Positions 48,707 to 59,795 are shown, counted from the first letter of the stretch. The stretch is DNA of 64,000 nucleotides from Oxalobacter sp. (GCA_003605115.1 QZKY01000016.1:212581-276580); one strand, 5' to 3'. Numbers and translations are program-made. The notes: a model not told the origin generated them from the letters alone.

Positions 48707-50956
48707 ATGGTAACCACCTCCGCTTTGCACCGCGCTGAACAGGCGCAACTGACGTTTGGATTATCTGAGAAAGATGGCGAACGTCTGCTCGATGCCCTCA
48801 CGTTTGTTCGCCCCATCTATGCCAATCACGCCGTAAAAAGCGGGCAATTGATCATGGATTTTGTGGAAGGGTTGGTCTCCATCTTGACGGTACTGAATTG
48901 CGATGCGCCGACGCGCATCGCCGGGTTTTTGTCCGAGGTGGCTGGCATTGATCCGATGGCGGCAGAAGCTATCGAGTCAAAATTTGGGCGCGAAGTGGCG
49001 GTTCTCGTCAACAGCATTCGTCAATTGCGCAGTCTGCGCGAACGCACCACTTCCCAAAAAGAAGTTTTGCGCGGTAAAAATGCCGAACAGCAAGCTGTCG
49101 CGCAGGTGGAAACTTTGCGCAAGATGTTGCTGGCGATGGCTGCCGACATGCGTGTGGTGATGATTCGCCTGGCATCGCGGGTGACTACGCTGCGCTATTT
49201 CGCTGAAAAAAAACTGGAAGGTGAAATGGTGGATCGCTACGCGCGCGAGACACTGAATGTTTACGCGCCGCTGGCGAATCGTTTAGGGATTTGGCAGCTT
49301 AAATGGGAACTTGAAGACTTCTCATTTCGTTTCATGGAGCCGGAGGAATATCGGCGAATCGCCAAAATGCTTGAAGAAAAGCGTGTTGAGCGGGAAGAGT
49401 TCATTGATCGCGCCATCGTTCGTCTGAAAGCGGAGCTGGAGAAGGCCGGCATCAAGGCAGATGTCTCAGGACGCCCCAAACATATTTTCAGCATCTGGAA
49501 CAAATTGCGTGAAAAATCGCTGGATTTCTCAGACCTGCATGACGTGCGTGCATTCCGCATCATCGTGGACGACGTGAAGACATGTTATGCCGTGCTTGGC
49601 ATCGTGCATGAACTGTGGAATCCTATCCTCAAGGAGTTTGACGATTACATTTCACGCCCTAAGCCTAACGGTTACCAATCGCTGCACACCATTGTAGTCA
49701 CGGAAGAAGGGTTGCCGATTGAAGTCCAAATTCGCACGGCAGACATGCACCACTTCGCTGAATATGGTGTGGCCGCCCACTGGCGCTACAAAGAGACCGG
49801 CGGTTCCAGTGCGGGCGTGCAGGAATACGACGACAAGATCGCCTGGTTGCGTCAGCTCCTGGCGTGGCAGACGGACGTGACAGATGCCGTTGGTGCGACG
49901 AACGAAACGCGACAGGATCGGCATGAGAAACTCAAGTCAGCGGGTTTGGATGAGCGGATTTATGTGTTGACGCCGCAAGCGCGTGTGATTGAGTTGCCGA
50001 GCGGCGCCACCCCCATTGATTTTGCCTACCATCTGCATAGCGATGTAGGGCATCGCTGTCGTGGTGCGAAAGTGGAAGGCGCGATGGTGCCCTTGAATAC
50101 ACCACTTAAAAGCGGACAGACTGTCGAAATCATCACAGCCAAAGGTGCCAACGTTAACGCGGGTCCTTCACGTGATTGGCTCAGTCCGGGCTATACCGCC
50201 AGTTCTCGCACCAAGTCAAAAATTCGTGCATGGTTCAACACCATCGACTTGCAAGAAACGCTGGCAACCGGCAGGGCTGCGGTGGAAAAAACGCTGCAAC
50301 GTGAAGGCAAAACCTCGGTCAATCTGGAAGAACTTGCCAGCCAGTTGGGGTTCCCCAAAGTGGAAGATCTTTTTCTTGCCGTTGGCAAGGAAACCTTCAG
50401 CTTGCGCAGCATTGAAACGGCGCTGCACGGCGAGGCCGAGGTCAAAGAGCTCACGGATGAAGAACTGCTCATTACGCGCAAGAGTCGTGCGTCCAGTGTT
50501 GAACAAGGCGCCAAATCGGGCGTGCTGGTTGTTGGCACGGAAGGATTGATGACGCAGTTGGCGAAATGTTGCAAGCCGGCGCCGCCCGACAGCATCGTCG
50601 GTTTCGTTACGCGCGGCAAAGGCGTTTCCATTCATCGTGCCGATTGCCGCAACTTTGCCGAGATGCAGCATCGCACGCCAGAGCGCGTCATCCAGACAGC
50701 GTGGGGCAAGTCTGCGCCGGATACGCTTTATCCCGTCGATATTTTTGTGCTTTCCGCTGACCGGCAAGGCCTGTTGCGTGATATCTCAGAAGTTTTCTCA
50801 CGCGAAAAAATCAACGTCACCGGCGTGAACACGCAAAGCGCCAAGGGGACTGCACGCATGTCCTTCACGGTCGAAATCGGATCGACAGAGCAACTTCAAA
50901 AAGCGCTGAACGCGATACGGGAAGTGAAGGGTGTCCAGGACGCCAAGCGTCATTGA
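48707..50956 (+). CDS. relA: (p)ppGpp synthetase RelA
   Basis: RelA makes (p)ppGpp when uncharged tRNA is on the ribosome. The 749-residue protein has the HD-domain region at the N-terminus without the His-Asp pair (TRIAGFLSEVAGID), so no hydrolase is expected, then the synthetase domain with EFDDYISRPKPNGYQSLHT. The EFDD (ExDD) element is the mark of monofunctional RelA rather than SpoT (RxKD). TGS and ACT domains follow (ARVIELPSGATPIDFAYHLH and YPVDIFVLSADRQGLLRD). The 118-base leader has no clear feature. It is convergent with pepN. Confidence 0.95.
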   Translation: MVTTSALHRAEQAQLTFGLSEKDGERLLDALTFVRPIYANHAVKSGQLIMDFVEGLVSILTVLNCDAPTRIAGFLSEVAGIDPMAAEAIESKFGREVAVLVNSIRQLRSLRERTTSQKEVLRGKNAEQQAVAQVETLRKMLLAMAADMRVVMIRLASRVTTLRYFAEKKLEGEMVDRYARETLNVYAPLANRLGIWQLKWELEDFSFRFMEPEEYRRIAKMLEEKRVEREEFIDRAIVRLKAELEKAGIKADVSGRPKHIFSIWNKLREKSLDFSDLHDVRAFRIIVDDVKTCYAVLGIVHELWNPILKEFDDYISRPKPNGYQSLHTIVVTEEGLPIEVQIRTADMHHFAEYGVAAHWRYKETGGSSAGVQEYDDKIAWLRQLLAWQTDVTDAVGATNETRQDRHEKLKSAGLDERIYVLTPQARVIELPSGATPIDFAYHLHSDVGHRCRGAKVEGAMVPLNTPLKSGQTVEIITAKGANVNAGPSRDWLSPGYTASSRTKSKIRAWFNTIDLQETLATGRAAVEKTLQREGKTSVNLEELASQLGFPKVEDLFLAVGKETFSLRSIETALHGEAEVKELTDEELLITRKSRASSVEQGAKSGVLVVGTEGLMTQLAKCCKPAPPDSIVGFVTRGKGVSIHRADCRNFAEMQHRTPERVIQTAWGKSAPDTLYPVDIFVLSADRQGLLRDISEVFSREKINVTGVNTQSAKGTARMSFTVEIGSTEQLQKALNAIREVKGVQDAKRH

Positions 50957-50971
50957 AGAAATGACTGCGCG

Positions 50972-51026
50972 AAAAATAGGGGCAGAGTAATTTACGCTGT
51001 GCGTAAAAAACGCTGACCCTATTTTT
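50972..51026. repeat. GGGTCAGAGTC-family palindrome between relA and pepN
   Basis: A 14-bp outer stem with one mismatch (AAAAATAGGGGCAG with CTGACCCTATTTTT), then inner TTTACGC-tgt-GCGTAAA. It ends exactly where pepN's stop codon begins (51027), and could terminate both convergent genes. Confidence 0.8.
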
Positions 51027-53693
51027 CTATGCCGCCAGCGACTTCGTCACGACTTCCCGCACATCCTTCGATAGTTTCTTCGCTTTTGCCACACGTTGCA
51101 GCGCAGCCGCCATCTTGCCTTGCAATTCCGGCTTGAACTTGCGCCAGCGATCCATGCTGCGGGCAAGGCGTGCGGCGACTTGCGGGTTGAGTGCGTTCAG
51201 TGCCAGCACCTGTTCCGCCCAGTAGGCATAGCCGCTCCCATCAGGTGCGTGAAAGCGTGAGAGGTTGTTGTTGCAAAAGCTGAAGATCACGCTGCGGGCG
51301 CGATTGGGGTTGGTCAGCGTGAAAGCGGGGTGTGCCATCAATTTCTTGATGGCGCGCACATCGGTGCTGTGGGTGGTGGCTTGTAGTGTGAACCATTTAT
51401 CGATGACCAGCGGCTCTTTCTTGAATTCGCGGTAAAAGCGGTCAAGGCATTTGGCCGCTTTTTTGTTTGCCTTGCGTGATTCGCCATTGACGAGCGCGGT
51501 AAGTGCAGCCAGACGATCAGTCATGTTGTCGGCCGTATCAAACTGTACTTTTGCGAGTTTGCAGGCACTGTCGTCGCCCCACGTTAGTAAGTAAGAGAGT
51601 GCAAGATTTTTCAGGCTGCGCTTGCCAGCAGAGACTGGATCGGGTTGGTAAGCCTCGTCCGTGAGACAAGACTCATATGCATTCAGAAAATCCTGTTTCA
51701 TCGCGTTTGCCAGTGCATGGCGCATGAAGTGACGTGCGGCATAAATCGCCTGGGGATCGACGACATCCATTTGTTCGGCGATCATCGTTTCTGTCGGCAG
51801 GGTCAGCGCGAGCTCGCGGAACGCGGGATCGAGTGCGTTATCGTTAAGGGTTTTTCGCAGCGCCGCTACGACCGTGTCATCCAGCGTGAGGGGCTCACCT
51901 TGTTGTGCTGCAGTCGTCAGTGCGAGCAAGCGGCGCATCATCAGGCGTTGTCCCGCTTCCCAGCGATTGAAGTGATCGCTGTCGTGCGCCATCAAGTGTG
52001 CGAGTTCGGCATCAGCGTAATCGATTTCCAGAATCACTGGCGCGGAAAAGTTTCGCAGCAGGGAGACAACAGGTTTTTCCTTGACCTGCGTGAAAGTGAA
52101 AGTTTGTTCAGCCTCAGTCAGCTCGAGTGTGATGGTGGCGTTTGCGCCAAAAATGTATTTGTCTTCGTGGTAGAACGACAAGCCACGGCCGTCTTTGTCG
52201 AGCAGGCCAATCGACACCGGAATATGGAAAGGCAGTTTGTGCGGCTGATCCGGTGTGGGTGGGCAGGATTGCGAGAGGGTCAGTGTGAAGTCGAGCGATC
52301 TGGCATCGTATTGGGTGCTTGCTTTAATACGAGGTGTGCCTGCCTGACTGTACCAGCGTTCGAATTGTGTGAGATCGCGTCCGTTGGCATCGGCCATCGC
52401 CGCGCGGAAATCGTCGCAGGTGACGGCTTGCCCGTCGTGGCGCTGGAAGTAGAGATCCATGCCCTTGCAGAACCCGTCATTGCCAAGCAGTGTTTGATAC
52501 ATCCGTACAACTTCGGCACCTTTTTCATAAATGGTGACGGTGTAGAAATTGTTGATCTCCACAAAGGAGTCCGGGCGCACCGGATGCGCCATCGGGCCCG
52601 CGTCTTCCGGGAATTGCGTTTGGCGCAACATGCGCACGTCTTCAATGCGTTTGACAGCGCGACCGGAAGGGGTGCCGATCATGTCGGCAGAAAACTCTTG
52701 ATCGCGGAAAACGGTCAAGCCTTCTTTCAATGAAAGTTGAAACCAGTCTTGACACGTCACGCGGTTGCCGGTCCAGTTATGGAAGTATTCGTGTGCGACG
52801 ACCGCTTCGATGTTCGTGTAATCCACGTCGGTGGCGATCTTCGGATTGGCCAATACGAACTTGGTATTGAAAATATTTAGCCCTTTGTTTTCCATCGCGC
52901 CCATGTTGAAGTCGCTGACGGCGACGATCATGTAGCGATCCAGATCGAGTTCCAGTCCAAAGCGTTCTTCATCCCAGCGCACGCTGTGTTTCAGCGATTC
53001 CATGGCGTGCTGGGTTTTGTCGAGATTGCCTTTCTCCACCCACACTTGCAGCAGTGCTTTACGGCCGGATTTCAGCAGGATGGTTTCTTCCTGGCAGACG
53101 AGTTTTCCTGCGACGAGTCCGAAAAGATAAGCGGGTTTTCGGAATGGGTCTTCCCATTTGGCGTAGTGACGGCCATCGCCCAAATCCCCTTCTTCAATCA
53201 AATTACCGTTGGAGAGTAGTACCGGAAATTTTTTCCTGTCGGCGCGCAGCATCACCGTGAATTTTGCCATCACGTCGGGGCGATCCGGGAAAAAAGTGAT
53301 TTTGCGGAAACCTTCTGCTTCGCATTGCGTAAAGAAGTTGCCGCTGGAAACGTACAAGCCCATTAGCGAAGTGTTTTTGGCGGGTCGAATCACCGTTTCG
53401 ATTTCCAGTGTGGCTTGTTCCGGTGCATTGAAGATGCGCAGATTGTCTTCTTCAATCACGTAATCTTTTTTGCCGAGTTTGATGCCATTCATGCGCAGTT
53501 GCGCGAGTTTGAGACCGTTTCCGTGCAACAGAATTTCTGTTGCGGTACTCGCGAGAGAGCGGACGAGTGTCATCCGGTTCGCGACGTGCGTTTGAGTGGG
53601 GTCGAGGTCAAAGCCGATTTCAACAGTATCAACCTGGTAGTCAGGCGCGCGGTAATCGCGGCGGTAGATGGTTTGCGATGTTTCGTTTGACAT
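51027..53693 (-). CDS. pepN: Aminopeptidase N
   Basis: An M1-family zinc aminopeptidase that breaks down peptides in the cytoplasm. The 888-residue protein has the exopeptidase motif MGAMENKGLN and the zinc motif HEYFHNWTGNRVTCQDWF followed by a conserved Glu. The start at 53693 (MSNETSQTIYRRD) is family-like; 24 upstream residues are in frame but not. It is convergent with relA. Confidence 0.97.
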   Translation of the reverse strand: MSNETSQTIYRRDYRAPDYQVDTVEIGFDLDPTQTHVANRMTLVRSLASTATEILLHGNGLKLAQLRMNGIKLGKKDYVIEEDNLRIFNAPEQATLEIETVIRPAKNTSLMGLYVSSGNFFTQCEAEGFRKITFFPDRPDVMAKFTVMLRADRKKFPVLLSNGNLIEEGDLGDGRHYAKWEDPFRKPAYLFGLVAGKLVCQEETILLKSGRKALLQVWVEKGNLDKTQHAMESLKHSVRWDEERFGLELDLDRYMIVAVSDFNMGAMENKGLNIFNTKFVLANPKIATDVDYTNIEAVVAHEYFHNWTGNRVTCQDWFQLSLKEGLTVFRDQEFSADMIGTPSGRAVKRIEDVRMLRQTQFPEDAGPMAHPVRPDSFVEINNFYTVTIYEKGAEVVRMYQTLLGNDGFCKGMDLYFQRHDGQAVTCDDFRAAMADANGRDLTQFERWYSQAGTPRIKASTQYDARSLDFTLTLSQSCPPTPDQPHKLPFHIPVSIGLLDKDGRGLSFYHEDKYIFGANATITLELTEAEQTFTFTQVKEKPVVSLLRNFSAPVILEIDYADAELAHLMAHDSDHFNRWEAGQRLMMRRLLALTTAAQQGEPLTLDDTVVAALRKTLNDNALDPAFRELALTLPTETMIAEQMDVVDPQAIYAARHFMRHALANAMKQDFLNAYESCLTDEAYQPDPVSAGKRSLKNLALSYLLTWGDDSACKLAKVQFDTADNMTDRLAALTALVNGESRKANKKAAKCLDRFYREFKKEPLVIDKWFTLQATTHSTDVRAIKKLMAHPAFTLTNPNRARSVIFSFCNNNLSRFHAPDGSGYAYWAEQVLALNALNPQVAARLARSMDRWRKFKPELQGKMAAALQRVAKAKKLSKDVREVVTKSLAA

Positions 53694-53743
53694 GGCTGGC
53701 TCGCGCAGAAAGTGAAGGGCAATCTGCATTGTACCAAGTAAGC

Positions 53744-53866
53744 AAAAAATCGGGTCAGTAGTCAAATATCGCGAAGCGAATTTTGGTTCCGGCCGCTTCG
53801 CTTAACATTCGCTGTGCTCATGTTAGCCTACGCCGAAACTTCGTTTTGATGCTGCCCCTGAATTTT
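53744..53866. repeat. Compound GGGTCAGAGTC-family palindrome before pepN
   Basis: The outer arms GGGTCAGTAGTCAAA and TTTTGATGCTGCCCC are those of the other units, but about 60 bases with a second hairpin (GCGAAGCG with CGCTTCGC, 53771-53778 and 53794-53801) and further sequence lie between. It looks like one unit interrupted or fused to another. The 202-base intergenic region has no other feature. Confidence 0.6.
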
Positions 53867-53895
53867 ATGCGTTGTGTGAAGAGTGGAGCTGATAA

Positions 53896-55137
53896 TCAAT
53901 GTAGCCGTGCTGCATTTTGCTCGGCATCTTCCGGCATTTCTGCGTGAACGAGGTTGCCGGTGGCGTCAGCAAACAGTGGTGCGCCACAGTCGTCGCAAAA
54001 CTCCATCGGGAAACGTTCGTGATGGCGCTTTTCACAGACGACGCCCATTTCCTGGAGCAGTTCCAGAATTTCCTGAATCGGCACTTTGCCGCGCGCCAGG
54101 TCGAACGGGGAGTGAGAGGGGAAATCGTCGTCATCCTCTTCCTGCCCATACAGTGGCCAGACGATGCCGTACAGAATATTGGGATTGTCACGTGTCGAGA
54201 AACCGATGCGGTATTCACTCAGTGGCGCATCGGCCGAGGCATCACCGAATCCTGCAACAATCGCGCACAATCCAGCGACTTCGACATTGAGCGTATGGGT
54301 GAGGTAGTGCACTGCCGCGCGAATGGAGCAGGGACGAATTTGCAGATCTGCCTTGCGACATGCGGCGAAATAGGATTCCGGGAGTAAAAATTCAATGTTG
54401 CAGCCGGTGAGCAAACGCGCGATGTTTGCGCCAGCCTGTTGCTGCCACTGCGCGAGCGCTTCCGTTCGCAAGGAGGCTGCACTGGCGGGCGTTTGCGCAG
54501 TTTGCCAGCGAAAAAGTGCTTGACCGGCGGGTGCAGCCACCGCTGCGATCAGATAACGTGTATCCGCCAGAAATGGCGCGGTATCCGGTGGGTTGTTTGG
54601 GATCTTGAAAGCATTTCCCTTGATCGCTGCCATTGCAAGACTTTTCGTGATGGCGCAGGTATCCGAGTGGGTAAACGGCAACTGATCAATCGCATAGAGT
54701 GCGGGTGCCAGCGCGACATGCGTATCCTTGGCGAGTACATGCGCAGAGAGGTGTGCTGCAAGCGTGGTTTGCATTTCGGCGGGAATGGGTCCTGCCGGAA
54801 TCAGAAAACGTGTCCATGCAAGCACAGGTGCGGCAATCAGCAATGCGTCATACACAAGGCCTTCATGTTCGATAGTGCAGGATTCGCTCGCAGCTTCAAC
54901 GGTTTGCAGCAAAACATCGTAAGCATTGAGTTCCGTTTTGAACAGGCTGTCCAGTGCTGCATCAATGGCATCCTGGCGTTTGCCTTTGAGCAGTTTTTGC
55001 ACAAGGCCATCCATTGTTTGTTCCCACGCACGCCTTTCCAGACGACTGGTGGCTTTCGCAGTTTCTTGCGCGAGCGAGATCAGTCGTTGACTGTCAGCAG
55101 AGAGTTTGTTGGGGAAAAATTTTGAAGGACGGCGCAT
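53896..55137 (-). CDS. DUF2863 family protein
   Basis: A 413-residue protein (MRRPSKFFPNKLSADSQRLI start). The length and the C-terminal FPMEFCDDCGAPLFADATG, with two Cys, match the DUF2863 family as I recall it from betaproteobacteria. It has no signal peptide or membrane helix. Function is unknown. The gene is upstream of pepN on the same strand and 96 bases after acnA's end, with a hairpin repeat between. Confidence 0.83.
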   Translation of the reverse strand: MRRPSKFFPNKLSADSQRLISLAQETAKATSRLERRAWEQTMDGLVQKLLKGKRQDAIDAALDSLFKTELNAYDVLLQTVEAASESCTIEHEGLVYDALLIAAPVLAWTRFLIPAGPIPAEMQTTLAAHLSAHVLAKDTHVALAPALYAIDQLPFTHSDTCAITKSLAMAAIKGNAFKIPNNPPDTAPFLADTRYLIAAVAAPAGQALFRWQTAQTPASAASLRTEALAQWQQQAGANIARLLTGCNIEFLLPESYFAACRKADLQIRPCSIRAAVHYLTHTLNVEVAGLCAIVAGFGDASADAPLSEYRIGFSTRDNPNILYGIVWPLYGQEEDDDDFPSHSPFDLARGKVPIQEILELLQEMGVVCEKRHHERFPMEFCDDCGAPLFADATGNLVHAEMPEDAEQNAARLH

Positions 55138-55187
55138 GGTGGCGGTAATTTATTTGCAAAACGAATGCTATTGTAGCCGAGTTTGCT

Positions 55188-55224
55188 TCCCTCCCCCGCA
55201 GGCGGGAGAGGGATGGGGCGTTGG
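55188..55224. repeat. C-run/G-run hairpin repeat after acnA
   Basis: TTCCCTCCCCCGCAGGCGGGAGAGGG then ATGGGGCGTTGG. Same type as 15553, 35290 and 40264, here with a GC-rich loop region. It is 10 bases past the acnA stop and may be its terminator. Confidence 0.65.
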
Positions 55225-55233
55225 CTTTTGGGA

Positions 55234-57969
55234 TTATGCAGCGAGTAACTGTCGCAACACAAACGGCAAAATGCCGCCGTGACGATAGTAATCCACTTCA
55301 ATCGGCGTGTCGATGCGCAGCAGCAGTTCGACTTGTTGCATTGCGCCCTTCGCACGTGCGATGGTCAGCATCACAGGCTGCATCGGCTTGAGTTCGCCGT
55401 CCAATCCGGTCAGGCTGAACCATTCTTCACCCGTGATGTCGAGGCTTTGCACGCTGTCATTGCCCGTGAATTGCAGTGGCAGGACGCCCATGCCGACAAG
55501 GTTGGCACGGTGAATGCGTTCAAATGAACGGGCAATCACCGCTTTCACGCCGAGCAATTGCGTGCCTTTAGCCGCCCAGTCACGGGATGAACCGGCGCCG
55601 TATTCTTCGCCACCAAAGATGACTGTGGGCTCGCGTTCGGCGATGTACTGCATCGCTGTGTCGTAAATCGACATTTGCTGACCGCTGGGTTGATGAATCG
55701 TTACACCACCTTCTATGCGTGAACCATCCGCTTTGGCTGGCAGCATCAGATTGCGGATGCGCACATTCGCAAAGGTGCCGCGCATCATCACTTCATGGTT
55801 GCCGCGACGTGCCCCATAAGAATTGAAGTCAGCTTGCTGTACGCCGTTTGCTAGCAGCCACTTGCCCGCAGGCGTGTTGACGCCAATCGATCCCGCAGGC
55901 GAAATATGATCTGTAGTGATCATGTCGCCGAAGATGCCCAGCGCACGTGCGCGGTAAATGTTGCCGGTTGCGGCTTTCGGTGCCATCGTGAAGTCCGCAA
56001 AGAATGGCGGTTCGGCGATGTAGGTGGATTTCGGCCAGTTGTAGACATCGCCTTGGGCCACGCCCGTGATGTCTTCCCAGAGTTTGCCTGGCGCAGCTTT
56101 CACGTCGGCGTAATTATCCTTGAAGGTTTTTGCATTCATCGCGAACTTCATCAGCTTGGCGATCTCTTCATCGCTCGGCCAGATGTCGCCGATCCAGACG
56201 TCTTGACCATCTTTGCCTGTGCCGATGGGTTCGGTCATCAAGTCCTTGCAAACCGTGCCAGCGATGGCATAAGCAACGACGAGCGGCGGCGATGCGAGGT
56301 AGTTCGCGCGAATGTTCGGATGGATGCGTGCTTCGAAGTTGCGGTTGCCGGAAAGTACAGCGGCCGCAACGATGTCATTTTTTGCGATGGCTTCGTTCAT
56401 GCCAGGCGTGAGATCGCCGGAGTTGCCGATGCAGGTCGCGCAACCGTAGGCGGTGAGGCCAAAACCGAGTTCTTCCAGATACGGCAGCAAACCGGTGGCT
56501 TCGAGGTAAGTGGTCACCACACGCGATCCGGGTGCGAGGGAAGTCTTGATGTGCGGTGGGACGGTCAATCCTGCTTCAACGGCTTTCTTTGCGAGCAAAC
56601 CGGCCGCAAGCAGCACGCCCGGATTGGAAGTGTTGGTGCAAGAGGTGATGGACGCAATCAGTACGTCACCATTCTTCACTTTGACGCCAGCATCCGTTTC
56701 GTAAACGGCGTTGAGATCTTCCGATTTTTTATTGAAGCCATCTTGTGCAGCGGGTTTTGAAAAAAGTTCGGCGAAGTTTTGCTTCACCTTGCCGATTTCA
56801 ATACGATCTTGTGGGCGACGTGGGCCAGACAGCGACGGCGCGACCGTGCCCAAATCGAGGGTAAGCGTTTGCGAGTAATCAATGTCACCGGCTTTCGGCA
56901 TGCCGAACATTTTTTGCGCCTTGAAGTAGGCTTCAAAAGCGTCGACTTCTTCTTGGGTGCGGCCGGTGTTTTCCAGGTAGGCGACGGTGACGGCATCGAC
57001 CGGGAAGAAGCCCATCGTGGCGCCATACTCCGGTGCCATGTTGGCGATGGTGGCGCGATCCGTCAGGGACAGGGTGGCAGCGCCTTCGCCAAAGAATTCG
57101 ACGAACTTGCCGACAACGTTAGCCTTGCGCAGCATTTCTGTGACGGTCAGCACCACGTCGGTGGCGGTGCAGCCGCCGCGTAGACGTCCGGTGATGTTCA
57201 CGCCAACGACATCCGGCGTCAAGAAATACACCGGCTGGCCGAGCATGCCGGCTTCCGCTTCGATGCCGCCCACACCCCAGGCCACGGCACCCAGACCGTT
57301 GATCATGGTGGTGTGCGAATCGGTGCCAACCATGGTGTCGGGGTAGTACACATCACCGTCTTGCGTGGCTTGTTTGTGTACCCCGCGCGCGAGATATTCC
57401 AGGTTCACCTGATGCACGATGCCGAATCCCGGTGGCACGACGCCGAAGGTATCAAAGGCTTGCATACCCCACTTCATGAACTGGTAGCGTTCGTTGTTGC
57501 GCGAAAATTCCAGTTTCATGTTCAAATCCAGCGCATTTTTTTCGCGGAAATGATCGATCTGCACCGAGTGATCCACGACGAGATCGACAGGCACCAGCGG
57601 TTCAATATTCTTTGGGTTTTTGCCAAGACGTGACGCGACGTTGCGCATCGCGGCGAGATCGGCAAGCAGGGGCACGCCGGTGAAGTCTTGCAGCAGAATG
57701 CGCGAGACCACGAAAGGAATTTCATCGGTGCGTGGCGCGTTCGGCTTCCAGTTGGCCAGCTGGCGCACATGCTCCTCGGTCACCTTGTTGCCGTCGCAGT
57801 TGCGCAGCACCGATTCAAGCACGATACGAATTGAAACGGGCAGGCGCGATAGTTTTACGCCAAGCGATTTTTCGAGTGCAGAAAGTGAGTAAAAAAGACC
57901 TTTCTGGGATTTCGAGAGCTTGAAATCCTTGAGGGTATTCAGCGTACTGAGCTGGACGGCGCGGGACAT
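55234..57969 (-). CDS. acnA: Aconitate hydratase AcnA
   Basis: Aconitase converts citrate to isocitrate using a [4Fe-4S] cluster. The 911-residue protein has the cluster ligands in [12 protein letters not shown] and [12 protein letters not shown], and the swivel-domain signature [18 protein letters not shown]. The ATG at 57969 follows a GGAG site; a 25-residue extension is not family-like. It is the AcnA/IRP type rather than AcnB. In related genomes mdh and sdh genes lie between acnA and gltA; here they do not. Confidence 0.97.
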   Translation of the reverse strand: MSRAVQLSTLNTLKDFKLSKSQKGLFYSLSALEKSLGVKLSRLPVSIRIVLESVLRNCDGNKVTEEHVRQLANWKPNAPRTDEIPFVVSRILLQDFTGVPLLADLAAMRNVASRLGKNPKNIEPLVPVDLVVDHSVQIDHFREKNALDLNMKLEFSRNNERYQFMKWGMQAFDTFGVVPPGFGIVHQVNLEYLARGVHKQATQDGDVYYPDTMVGTDSHTTMINGLGAVAWGVGGIEAEAGMLGQPVYFLTPDVVGVNITGRLRGGCTATDVVLTVTEMLRKANVVGKFVEFFGEGAATLSLTDRATIANMAPEYGATMGFFPVDAVTVAYLENTGRTQEEVDAFEAYFKAQKMFGMPKAGDIDYSQTLTLDLGTVAPSLSGPRRPQDRIEIGKVKQNFAELFSKPAAQDGFNKKSEDLNAVYETDAGVKVKNGDVLIASITSCTNTSNPGVLLAAGLLAKKAVEAGLTVPPHIKTSLAPGSRVVTTYLEATGLLPYLEELGFGLTAYGCATCIGNSGDLTPGMNEAIAKNDIVAAAVLSGNRNFEARIHPNIRANYLASPPLVVAYAIAGTVCKDLMTEPIGTGKDGQDVWIGDIWPSDEEIAKLMKFAMNAKTFKDNYADVKAAPGKLWEDITGVAQGDVYNWPKSTYIAEPPFFADFTMAPKAATGNIYRARALGIFGDMITTDHISPAGSIGVNTPAGKWLLANGVQQADFNSYGARRGNHEVMMRGTFANVRIRNLMLPAKADGSRIEGGVTIHQPSGQQMSIYDTAMQYIAEREPTVIFGGEEYGAGSSRDWAAKGTQLLGVKAVIARSFERIHRANLVGMGVLPLQFTGNDSVQSLDITGEEWFSLTGLDGELKPMQPVMLTIARAKGAMQQVELLLRIDTPIEVDYYRHGGILPFVLRQLLAA

Positions 57970-58420
57970 GATTTCTCCAAAGGGGTGATAAGTTGTCTGG
58001 GCGAAGCGCGTAGCCAGAAGCGAACGGCAGAAGCTGACGGGCAATTATGAAAAGTCGCTTCGTCGCGCCAAAAACTGACAGGAGTGCAACGCCAACGGCT
58101 ATTATAAATCGTCAAGGTGGCAGAGAAAAAGATAAGCGGGGACAATTAGCGGGGAGTTTAATTTTTAATCAGCAGGCTGCCGTGCGGCACCTCGGGAGAT
58201 TTGCACCAAGAAGGGGATGGCAGGGCTTTCTTGGGGGCACAAATCACTCCCGGATCGAGACGAATGGCTGTTCTTATTGCAAAAAATCGCCTAAATTACG
58301 CTTGCATGCTACCCGATGGTGGGTGATATCCGTTATTATTGCACCCTCATTTGGGGGGTAGCCCAAACGGCCGCCCTCCAGCTATCCGTTTTCTTGCGTA
58401 AACACACCTATTAACAAGAC
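57970..58420. other. 451-base acnA-gltA divergent region with a long hairpin
   Basis: Promoters of acnA and gltA must be here. The main visible structure is an inverted repeat at 58193-58252 of about 20 paired bases (CGGGAGATTTG with CAAATcaCTCCCG, then AAGAA with TTCTT). A short TGCCG-tg-CGGCA palindrome is just upstream (58179-58190). No ORF in either strand looks protein-like, and no tRNA is seen. The hairpin lies about 170 bases before the gltA ATG and could be a leader or small RNA. Confidence 0.55.
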
Positions 58421-59722
58421 ATGAAGAAAACCGACATCAAAGCCACCATCACCTTTTCGGATGGCTCGCCTTCCGTCGAATTGCCTGTATACAAAGGCAC
58501 GGTTGGCCCTGACGCGATCGACATCCGTTCGCTTTACAACACGAACCAGAAGCTGTGTTTTGATCCGGGCTTCATGGCGACAGCCTCGTGCGAATCGACG
58601 ATTACCTACATTGATGGTGAGCGTGGCGAACTCATGTATCGCGGTTACCCGATCGAACAGTTGGCGGTGAAGTCAGACTTCATGGAAGTGTGTCATCTCT
58701 TGTTGCGCGGCGAGTTGCCGAACACTGTCGAAAAGGACGCTTTCATCAAGGAGTTGCGACAGTACTCAATGGTGCACGAGCAGATGCAATTTTTCTTCCG
58801 CGGCTTCCGCCGTGATGCGCACCCAATGGCCGTGCTGGTGGCGACCGTAGGCGCGCTGTCTGCGTTCTATCACGATTCGCGCGATGTTAGCGACGAGGAG
58901 CATCGCGAATCATCCGCTTTACGCATCGTGGCGACCATGCCGACGCTGGTCTCCATGGCGTATAAATATTCGATCGGCCAGCCGTTCGTCTATCCGCGTC
59001 ACGAGCTTTCTTACAGCGCCAACTTCCTGCGCATGATGTTTTCAACGCCGATGGAAGATTACAAAATCAACGACGTGCTGGTGCGCGCGCTGGATCGCAT
59101 CATGATTTTGCATGCCGATCACGAACAGAACGCCTCGACTTCCACGGTGCGCATTGCTGGCTCGAGCGGTGCGAATCCGTTTGCCTGTATTGCTGCGGGC
59201 ATCGCTTCGCTGTGGGGGCCGCTGCATGGCGGCGCAAACGAGGCAACGCTGGCCATGCTTCAGGAAATCGGTACGGTCGATAAAGTGCCGGAATTCATTC
59301 AGCATGTGAAAAACCGCACCGGCGGCGTGCGGCTCATGGGCTTCGGTCATCGCGTCTACAAGAATTACGATCCGCGAGCGACGCTGATGCGCGAAACCTG
59401 TCATGAAGTATTGAACGAACTCGGTTTGAAAGATCACCCGCTCTTCAAGGTTGCGCTGGAGATCGAGAAATATGCACTGGATGACGACTATTTCGTTGCA
59501 CGCAAACTGTATCCGAACGTGGACTACTATTCCGGCATTGTGCAATCAGCCTTGGGTATTCCAACAGCCATGTTTACCGGCCTCTTTGCGATGGCGCGCA
59601 CGGTTGGCTGGATTTCACAGTGGAAGGAAATGATCTCTGATCCAGAACATCGCATTGCCCGTCCGCGCCAGCTCTATACCGGCGCGGCGCGGCGCGACGT
59701 GAAGCCGATTGGGGATCGCTAG
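58421..59722 (+). CDS. gltA: Citrate synthase
   Basis: Citrate synthase makes citrate from acetyl-CoA and oxaloacetate. The 433-residue protein has [20 protein letters not shown] with the first catalytic His, [15 protein letters not shown] with the second, and a later Asp, and is the long hexameric type (N-terminal [20 protein letters not shown]). It begins a gltA-sucA-odhB run. A terminator follows, so the run is not a single transcript without readthrough. Confidence 0.98.
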   Translation: MKKTDIKATITFSDGSPSVELPVYKGTVGPDAIDIRSLYNTNQKLCFDPGFMATASCESTITYIDGERGELMYRGYPIEQLAVKSDFMEVCHLLLRGELPNTVEKDAFIKELRQYSMVHEQMQFFFRGFRRDAHPMAVLVATVGALSAFYHDSRDVSDEEHRESSALRIVATMPTLVSMAYKYSIGQPFVYPRHELSYSANFLRMMFSTPMEDYKINDVLVRALDRIMILHADHEQNASTSTVRIAGSSGANPFACIAAGIASLWGPLHGGANEATLAMLQEIGTVDKVPEFIQHVKNRTGGVRLMGFGHRVYKNYDPRATLMRETCHEVLNELGLKDHPLFKVALEIEKYALDDDYFVARKLYPNVDYYSGIVQSALGIPTAMFTGLFAMARTVGWISQWKEMISDPEHRIARPRQLYTGAARRDVKPIGDR

Positions 59723-59752
59723 GCTTTAACCGCACTACATTCGTCCTTCGCA

Positions 59753-59795
59753 GGCCGTCCGGAGTCCAGTATTCCAGACGGCCGCTTCTTTTTTT
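59753..59795 (+). terminator. Terminator after gltA
   Basis: GGCCGTC paired with GACGGCC (59753-59759 with 59777-59783), with a loop that can fold further, followed by GCTTCTTTTTTT. It is 30 bases past the gltA stop. Confidence 0.85.
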
